Positions 8,247-12,498 of a stretch of 12,498 nucleotides of DNA are shown piece after piece (position 1 is the stretch's first letter; each line of letters opens with the position of its first letter). The position numbers and the translations under genes were made by a program. The DNA is from Lunasporangiospora selenospora (lineage: Eukaryota > Mortierellomycota > Mortierellomycetes > Mortierellales > Mortierellaceae). Below the pieces are notes generated by a model. That model made no database searches. It saw only the letters and a list, made by a program, of their open reading frames with translations, and was not told where the DNA came from. The DNA lies in the NCBI GenBank assembly GCA_015680635.1, contig JAABOA010000557.1:1163-13660 (forward strand), written 5' to 3'.

Positions 8247-9256
8247 TTACTCGCTAGCGCCATAGTACGTATGTTGAACATCGACCACACGCTTACCGCG
8301 ACCACGTGCAATGTCTTCTGGCAACTTTTGCTTGCTAGACAAAGCCTCGAATGTCGCCTTAATGACGTTCATTGGGTTACGCGAGCCCCAGACCTTGGCA
8401 CTAATATCCAGAATACCGATACAGCTGCAAATTTCGTGGATATAGTGGTTGCAACGGTTACCGAAACCTAATATCCAAGGAAATGCAAATAAAAGAACGT
8501 CAAGAAATAAAAGAGTTGGTTAATGCTGACTTGGTGATACATTGACTTGCTTAGGCACTCGTCCAAGCACGGTTGGTATCTCTTTCTTGAAAGATTGGGA
8601 TATCTCCAGTATCCTTTTCCTTTTCCTTTTCCTTTTCCTTTTCCTTTTCTTTTTTCTTTTTTTTTTTTACCTGGAGGACGAGATCTGAACTGGATCTTGG
8701 TGGCATGGAATTTGTGGTCAATGTCGTGGAAGATGGTTCTGTCATCATAACGGTCAAAGGCTACCAAGTTCCTCATAGCGCGGTTGGTGGCCTTCCTGAC
8801 TGCTCTCGCGACTTCATCGTCCTTGCCCTCACCATAGCCAGCAATACCGTTACCATTGCCGACAATGACGAGCGCATACATGCTGGGGATCTTTCCTGCG
8901 GTTGTCATGTTGGATGTCCGCTTGACAATCAATGTACGCTTCAAGAACCTCCTGAGATCCTGCTGGGTCAATCCATGGGGGAGCGATGCCTCGTCGATTT
9001 CATCATCACCCTGGCTCTTGAGCATATCGTCAAGAGGTGGGTTCGAAGCCCAAAGCTTTGCTGTGTCGAGGTTCAAGGCTCCTTCTTGGTCTGTCGTGCG
9101 AGGATAGTGGTCGAGGAGGGGGTGAATCTCTGAGAGGTTATGGATGCTGGTCGAGTCCAGTCCAGGAACACGGGTTCGGATGATATCCTGGACGGCAGCA
9201 GGGCGCTTGCGGGCCATCGTCACTGCGGCGGAGGTTGTAAAGGAGCGAGCCATCAT
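8247..9256 (-). CDS. MRPS5: Mitochondrial small-subunit ribosomal protein uS5m (MRPS5), 2 exons
   Basis: Nuclear-encoded component of the mitochondrial ribosome small subunit, homologous to bacterial S5. Exons 9256-8671 and 8467-8247 give 268 residues. The S5 N-terminal RNA-binding domain is about residues 107-172, with the glycine-rich loop GNGNGIAGYGEGK (133-145). The mitochondrial-type link RYDDRTIFHDI follows, then the C-terminal domain from about 185 (KIQFRSRPPG/FGNR...CSCIGILDISAKVWGSRNP...). I chose the ATG at 9256 because MMARSFTTSAAVTMARKRP looks like a matrix presequence, free of acids until Asp24. It contains R-S-F-T-T-S, matching the two-step MPP/Oct1 cleavage pattern, and it has a GCC before ATG. 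An in-frame ATG at 9391 would add 45 residues with several acids, less presequence-like. The intron is 8468-8670; the split Gly codon rejoins correctly. Confidence 0.95.
8468..8670 (-). other. Intron of uS5m with polypurine tract
   Basis: Phase-1 intron, 203 nt. In the sense direction it starts GTAAAA directly after CCTCCAG and ends GATATTAG before GTTTCGG. Joining gives RPP-G-FGNR, the normal S5 continuation. The 56 nt after the GTA are all purine (A runs then GGAAAA copies). Unspliced reading gives a Lys/Gly-rich tail and a stop right at the acceptor. Confidence 0.93.
8613..8648 (+). repeat. (CCTTTT)6 repeat inside uS5m intron
   Basis: Six perfect CCTTTT units followed by a T-rich run to 8668, so 8613-8668 is pyrimidine only. 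On the transcribed RNA this is a purine tract next to the 5' splice site. Confidence 0.95.
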
Positions 9257-9774
9257 GGCTATGAGATAGAGACGCGACAGGAAGAGTGAAGGTTGCTCAG
9301 CGTTAGATAGGATGTCTGAATTCAATTCGGAGAGGAAGGTACTGTCTTGTTCCTGGGCAAGCCTCGGATACGCGATTAGTTGCTGTAGCATGATGCATGC
9401 CTCTCCCTCTCATTGGCCCGGGTTTCTTTTGGTTTGATCCGCATGAGTAAGACGACTAGAAGGGAGAGGAGATCCATAAAGATCCAGATCCGCTATTGCA
9501 AGAAGAGTCGATTACCATTCCTGGATGAGGATGCCAGCACCGAAGCTGACATGCAACGCTGCCACAACCCTACTGATGCCATGATTTGTGTCGAGAGTGG
9601 GTGGAGTATAACAAGAGCAGTAAATCCCGAGAAGGGGCGATCAGTCTAGGGTACCTTCCCTTTACGACTATTTACATTCGTGGCTTGAGGAGAATGGTGA
9701 CCGGCTACTGATCAAGTGAGAGAGCAGGAACCTTGCATCTCCTTGCTTTCCTAGGATTACAGAGATATCCATCT

Positions 9775-9809
9775 CCTAGATGCATGTCTAGGATCTAGGT
9801 GTAACTAGA
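9775..9809. repeat. CTAG-rich inverted repeats
   Basis: CCTAGA (9775-9780) pairs with TCTAGG (9787-9792) across TGCATG. TCTAG (9794-9798) then pairs with CTAGA (9805-9809). Two adjacent small dyads with the same core; possibly binding sites, possibly chance. Confidence 0.4.
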
Positions 9810-9971
9810 CCAGAGTCTCTCACCCTTGGCCAAAACAGCTTAGAGACAACTGTTCATCGGACCTTTCCATTTGATTCATGCTCCTCTTGCACCAATGTTC
9901 TGATGGAGTGATGTCTTTATTGTTTTCGGAATCTTGCATCTTTGGATCCTCCACTCAACAGGAGGCTCCTT

Positions 9972-10358
9972 CTAAACGCGCATAGTACTCTGGTATAGAG
10001 GCAATCGGCTTCTTCTTTCCTTTACGCTTTCTCTCCTGGTAGCAGATTCTATCCACTTAAAGCCCCAAACAATCAGCGCAACCTTGGTATCACCTTCCAG
10101 TGGCCCGATTTTCGCACGTACCTCTGTCGGTATACTGCCCCAGATCCTGAGCTGCAGAAGTTGGACTTTGGATATTATTCCCACCCTTTCGTGAGAACTG
10201 TTGGGCGCATCACCAGATATGCTTTTGGCAGAGCATGCTGCCCGAACAAATCTTGGTTCAAAAGACGTGATCTTTCGTGTATGCTTGTTTGTTCACTTGC
10301 ATCACATGATGCAGTCCTCCTGGGTACTCAAGTTACTTACTCCTGGCCGCGAAGCAGC
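9972..10358 (-). other. 129-codon open frame without ATG, unknown
   Basis: Reading on the - strand from 10358, the frame stays open to a TAG at 9974-9972 with no ATG start (a GTG occurs at 10184). The later half has balanced composition (HERVGIISKVQLLQLRIWG..., then VALIVWGFKWIESATRRES). It matches nothing I recognise. It could be an exon, a gene relic, or a chance open frame in a spacer of about 50% GC. Confidence 0.2.
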
Positions 10359-10679
10359 TCAGCAAGGGTTCTCTGACCACTAAAGTTCTCTTCCAACACG
10401 CATTAAAAGGAGGGAGGCAGGCAAGAGCCGCCTTCATTGGATCTGAGTCGATCATGGTAGACGAGCACGGATCTTTTTAGGAGACAAGACCTGTGGTTTG
10501 AAATAGAAGGCCCTCAGCTGGGCTAAATGCACGCTGAGTAATTGAACGATGGCGTGCTCGCCCAGGGAGATTACAAATGAGTGCTAAGAATGCCAGATAT
10601 AACAGTTAGAATTGCGCACAAGGCCGCTCTCAGTTTCTCCACACTGCCCGGACCTTTGGAATCCATTGACTTTGCATCG

Positions 10680-10860
10680 GATTGTCCTTCTCATTCCCTT
10701 TACTCATTTCCACTCCCCCACTCTCACCCCACAGCAAGTCTACTCCCAATCCTTCACCCCTTCTCTCTTTTGCACCTTCCCACTCCCTCTATTGCCTCAG
10801 AAACACCAACAACACTCCACTCGACTCTCTGTCTACAACGTGCCAGGATATTCAATCACC
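10680..10860 (+). promoter_or_regulatory. C/T-rich leader of cystinosin gene
   Basis: A pyrimidine-rich stretch immediately upstream of the ATG, like the block before the coiled-coil gene. The start context CACCATGG is close to ideal for eukaryotic initiation. An ATG at 10682, out of frame with the gene, opens a 63-codon frame that would be a uORF if transcribed. Confidence 0.45.
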
Positions 10861-11908
10861 ATGGAGCAGCTAGAGCAAATTTCAGCCCAAGGATTTGGCG
10901 CAATGGCGTCCCATATCATCGGGTGGGCATACTTCCTCGCCTGGTCCGCCTCATTCTACCCTCAGGCTATTCTCAACTGGCGCCGAAAGTCTGTCCAAGG
11001 ACTCTCGATGGACTTTATCTATTTGAACGTCGTTGGCTTCCTCTGCTACTCGGTATGTCCTTGACACATTCTCGTTGAAAGAGAATCGGAGGAGTGGCGT
11101 ACAAAGCTAGGCTCGCGACTGACAGGATCTTTTCTTTGCTCGTTTAGATCTTCAACTTGGCATTCTACTTCAGCCCCGAGATCCAAGATGAGTACCGCCA
11201 GCGTAACGGTGGACAGGATAACCTTGTTCGTGCCAACGATGTCTTCTTTGCACTGCACGCACTTGCTCTCTCATCTTTCACACTCTTCCAGACATTGATT
11301 TATAAGGTATGCGAGAATCCCAGTATCTCTTGACTGTATGCCTGTCAATTCCCAACAAATGCTAACACTGACTTTTCATCCAATAGCGCGACGAGGGTCA
11401 GAGCGTATCCAAGCCAACAAAGCTGCTCATTCTTATTTCGAGCATCGGCATGGGTCTAATGGTTGTATCAGCAATCGCGAGCAAGTCGCAATGGATCGAC
11501 CTCCTTTACTACCTCAGCTACATCAAGCTTGGTATTAGCTTTATCAAATACTGTCCACAAGTGTACCTCAACTATGCCTCCAAGTCAACTGCGGGTTGGA
11601 GCATTCATAACATTCTTTTGGACTTTACGGGAGGAACCCTCAGCATCTCTCAGCTTATTCTCGATGCCTATATTTCCAATGACTGGTCAGGAATCTCTGG
11701 TGACCCTGTCAAGTTCGGACTGGGCTTCTTGAGCATCTTCTTTGATATTATCTTTATGGTCCAGCACTATATCTTGTACCGACCTCGCGAAGACAAGGAC
11801 TATGCGCCACTCTCGATGATGGAAAACGGTGAGCATAAGGCATTGCTGCTGCCCAAGCACAAGAACTATCAGAGCACCCTCCAATTCAAGCAACAACAGC
11901 AAGAATAA
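10861..11908 (+). CDS. CTNS: Cystinosin / ERS1-family PQ-loop cystine-H+ symporter, 3 exons
   Basis: Exports cystine from the lysosome/vacuole together with protons. Exons 10861-11052, 11148-11306 and 11387-11908 give 290 residues with seven predicted membrane helices. PQ-loop 1 is at YPQ (33-35) with the [11 protein letters not shown] context; PQ-loop 2 is at CPQ (173-175) with [10 protein letters not shown]. Asp95 (NDVFF), Asp196 (LLDFTGG) and Asp237 (FFDIIF) match the aspartates of human cystinosin that take part in proton coupling. Compared with the human protein (367 residues) it lacks the signal peptide and glycosylated lumenal N-domain, so helix 1 starts almost at once, as in other short fungal members. 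The cytosolic tail has YAPL (256-259), a YxxPhi sorting signal where human cystinosin has GYDQL, and EHKALL (266-271), an acidic dileucine form. It ends in a short Gln run. Start context and splice sites are strong. The family call is very secure. Confidence 0.96.
11053..11147 (+). other. Cystinosin intron 1
   Basis: GTATGT donor and CGTTTAG acceptor, 95 nt, phase 0. It joins GFLCYS to IFNLAF within a membrane helix, as expected for cystinosin. Confidence 0.93.
11307..11386 (+). other. Cystinosin intron 2
   Basis: GTATGC donor, CTAAC branch point at 11362-11366 and CAATAG acceptor, 80 nt, phase 0. It joins TLIYK to RDEGQSVSK at the cytosolic loop between helices. Confidence 0.94.
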
Positions 11909-12114
11909 GCTGTTCGCGCTCTTCATCCAAGACGTTTCCTTTTTTTCTTTAGCAACCACATACCAACCATGGCCTCCACTCCTACTTTACCTGTCTTAGA
12001 TGAGATCCCCCTTTCTTCTTTGACCTCAGCGCGAGAGTCGCCAGCATACTTTGTATCATAGTTCAACATCCATATACCAAACATAATACAGCATTCAGTT
12101 TTTTTTTCTTTTGC

Positions 12115-12132
12115 CTAGCAACTCTAGCAACT
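12115..12132 (+). repeat. CTAGCAACT tandem duplication
   Basis: Two exact adjacent copies of a 9-mer in the presumed 3' UTR or flank of the cystinosin gene. Minor. Confidence 0.8.
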
Positions 12133-12196
12133 ATTGACATGAGTGATTGAGGAAGTAACTTTATCTTTGAGGAAATAGTGTTTTTTCATTGGAAGG

Positions 12197-12202
12197 AATA
12201 AA
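12197..12202 (+). terminator. Candidate AATAAA of cystinosin gene
   Basis: A perfect AATAAA 289 nt downstream of the stop. An earlier weak A-rich site near 12082-12090 could be used instead. Confidence 0.3.
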
Positions 12203-12498
12203 AAGTGTTTCTCGAATGTCGAGGCTTTGTGGCACAAAGAACGGAGAATGGAGGATCCGTCTTGTGAGCATCCAATAGGGGCCACCCCAACCCATCGTAC
12301 GATGTCCAAATGCCCACCTTTCTACCCAATACCTGGCTCTTCCATACCCTGTGCTTGCTTCAATGGCAATCGTTCTATGCATAGCATTGAGAAGAGACAC
12401 GGTTACGATGGCTCACTTGGCTGCAGAGAACGAACACAACGCGCGTCTGGTCCAACGCGCCTAGGAAACGACGGAGAAAGAGAAGATAGAGAATTCGA

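Larger units (their letters stand above)
9257..10860. other. Divergent spacer between uS5m and cystinosin genes
   Basis: A 1.6 kb stretch that must contain both promoters. Contents: a possible in-frame N-terminal extension of uS5m to an ATG at 9391; a weak 68-codon ORF on + at 9443-9649; a CTAG-rich palindromic patch (9775-9809); an ATG-less open frame on - (9972-10358); a TCACATGA element (10303-10310); and a C/T-rich leader (about 10680-10860) before the cystinosin ATG. No family is recognised in it. Confidence 0.6.
11909..12498. other. 3' flank of cystinosin gene
   Basis: 590 bp that should contain the cystinosin 3' UTR: T runs, an AATAAA at 12197-12202 (289 nt after the stop) and a 9-bp tandem duplication (12115-12132). 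On the - strand a 73-codon ORF (12382-12161, MHRTIAIEAS...) is rich in Trp and Tyr but matches nothing I know, so I do not call it a gene. Confidence 0.55.

Noticed and set aside
9035-9052. GGGTTCGAAGCCCA resembling a tRNA T arm
   Set aside because: It lies inside the conserved uS5m coding sequence and has no other tRNA parts around it.
8705-9133. 142-codon ORF on + opposite uS5m
   Set aside because: It is the antisense of the conserved S5 domain; the - strand reading has unambiguous homology.
9443-9649. 68-aa ORF on + upstream of uS5m
   Set aside because: Poor start context, no recognisable motif, and the composition is that of spacer DNA; could be revisited if transcript data exist.
12161-12382. 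73-aa Trp/Tyr-rich ORF on -
   Set aside because: No family recognised, no upstream promoter or splice logic visible, and it overlaps the likely cystinosin 3' UTR.

Overview
The window reads as ordinary nuclear chromosome of a filamentous fungus. Every recognisable protein is a eukaryotic family. Three of the four genes are split by short GT-AG introns (80 to 203 nt; one has a clear CTAAC branch point). A mitochondrial ribosomal protein is encoded in the nucleus, the unassigned protein is rich in Ser and Gln, and the leaders are long and rich in C and T. An early-diverging lineage such as Mucoromycota/Mortierellomycotina fits, because it has an animal-like SERCA pump and a short cystinosin, but that placement is inference.

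Layout, left to right: (1) the 3' nine tenths of a SERCA-type calcium ATPase on the + strand, already open at base 1 and ending at 3003, with two introns. (2) A 2.26 kb spacer with purine and T tracts, hairpins, small upstream ORFs, a TG microsatellite and a long pyrimidine-rich leader. (3) An intronless 759-residue Ser/Gln-rich protein with three coiled coils (5263-7542, +), which I cannot assign to a family. (4) A 0.7 kb convergent 3'-end spacer with an AATAAA on each strand. (5) Mitochondrial ribosomal protein uS5m on the - strand (9256 to 8247), with one intron that carries a CCTTTT repeat. (6) A 1.6 kb divergent spacer with one longish open frame of unknown meaning on the - strand. (7) A complete three-exon cystinosin homologue (10861-11908, +). 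(8) 0.6 kb of 3' flank.

The genes do not form a pathway cluster. They cover ER calcium loading, an unknown coiled-coil function, mitochondrial translation and vacuolar/lysosomal cystine export, which is usual for a fungal chromosome. Only the 3' ends of genes 3 and 5 (convergent) and the 5' ends of genes 5 and 7 (divergent) are likely to share control regions.

I found no CRISPR array, insertion sequence, phage, tRNA or rRNA, and nothing that amounts to a new defence or mobile system. The points worth following up are the unassigned coiled-coil protein, the short cystinosin with two candidate sorting signals in its tail, the dilysine C-terminus of the SERCA pump, the polypurine intron of uS5m, and the open frame at 9972-10358.
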